Shown here: positions 5,841-5,863 of the stretch, piece by piece
Layout: every line of letters begins with the position of its first letter
How positions within the stretch are numbered: position 1 is the stretch's first letter
Source: a bacterium
Lineage (GTDB): Bacteria > Oederibacteriota > PGYV01 > DSBP01
Direction: 5' to 3'
NCBI GenBank assembly: GCA_011049465.1
Contig: DSBP01000311.1
Span: 1-5,863 of the forward strand
Length of the DNA stretch: 5,863 nt
Position numbers and translations under genes: made by a program
Notes under the pieces: generated by a model
The model's database searches: none
The model's input: the letters and a program-made list of their open reading frames with translations, nothing else
What the model was told of the DNA's origin: nothing

Positions 5841-5863
5841 TAATATATGAACCGGGGAAATAA

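Noticed and set aside
5480..5863. Plus-strand open frame of 127 codons reaching the right edge
   Set aside because: It is entirely antisense to manA and its first bases have no start signals; manA has clear family motifs on the other strand.
5840..5863. End of an upstream gene (minus-strand frame LFPRFIY then TAA) or a promoter (TATATT) before manA
   Set aside because: Eight codons without a recognisable protein cannot support a gene. The TATATT sequence would place the transcription start on top of the manA ribosome binding site, and no -35 region lies in the window.

Overview
The window looks like ordinary chromosome from an uncultured, probably Gram-negative bacterium of roughly balanced GC. 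The repeats near the left edge (a GAGACGGGG-loop-CCCCGTCTC palindrome and a CCTGAGCGCAGTCGAAGG-type motif) are, from memory, of a kind common in environmental and candidate-phylum genomes. The sequence alone does not fix the taxon. No phage, transposase, CRISPR, tRNA or rRNA gene is visible.

Four intact genes lie on the minus strand and read right to left as one tight operon. They encode a class I mannose-6-phosphate isomerase (4820-5827), a full-length two-half M16 zinc protease (2151-4823), a small AllA/ureidoglycolate-lyase-fold protein (1741-2154) and a membrane PAP2 phosphatase with a long C-terminal beta-rich tail (335-1732). The first two junctions are 4-base ATGA overlaps. At the third, the ribosome binding site overlaps the upstream stop codon, so translational coupling is likely throughout. 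All four frames are open from start to stop. Functionally the set is mixed: sugar-phosphate supply, proteolysis, an unknown small cupin-like protein and lipid-phosphate chemistry at the cell envelope. Nothing in the sequence forces a single pathway. Envelope or polysaccharide biogenesis is the loosest common theme, and it is inference.

After the operon, about 310 bases without a gene (25-334) hold short palindromic repeats, including two hairpins with the same geometry and a compensatory base-pair change. At the extreme left a minus-strand gene begins (ATG at 24, only eight codons in the window). It has a consensus Shine-Dalgarno sequence and an extended -10 promoter embedded in two nested perfect inverted repeats. 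The inner one looks like an operator. The outer one would sequester the ribosome binding site only in transcripts that read through from upstream. This control region is the most interesting part of the window.
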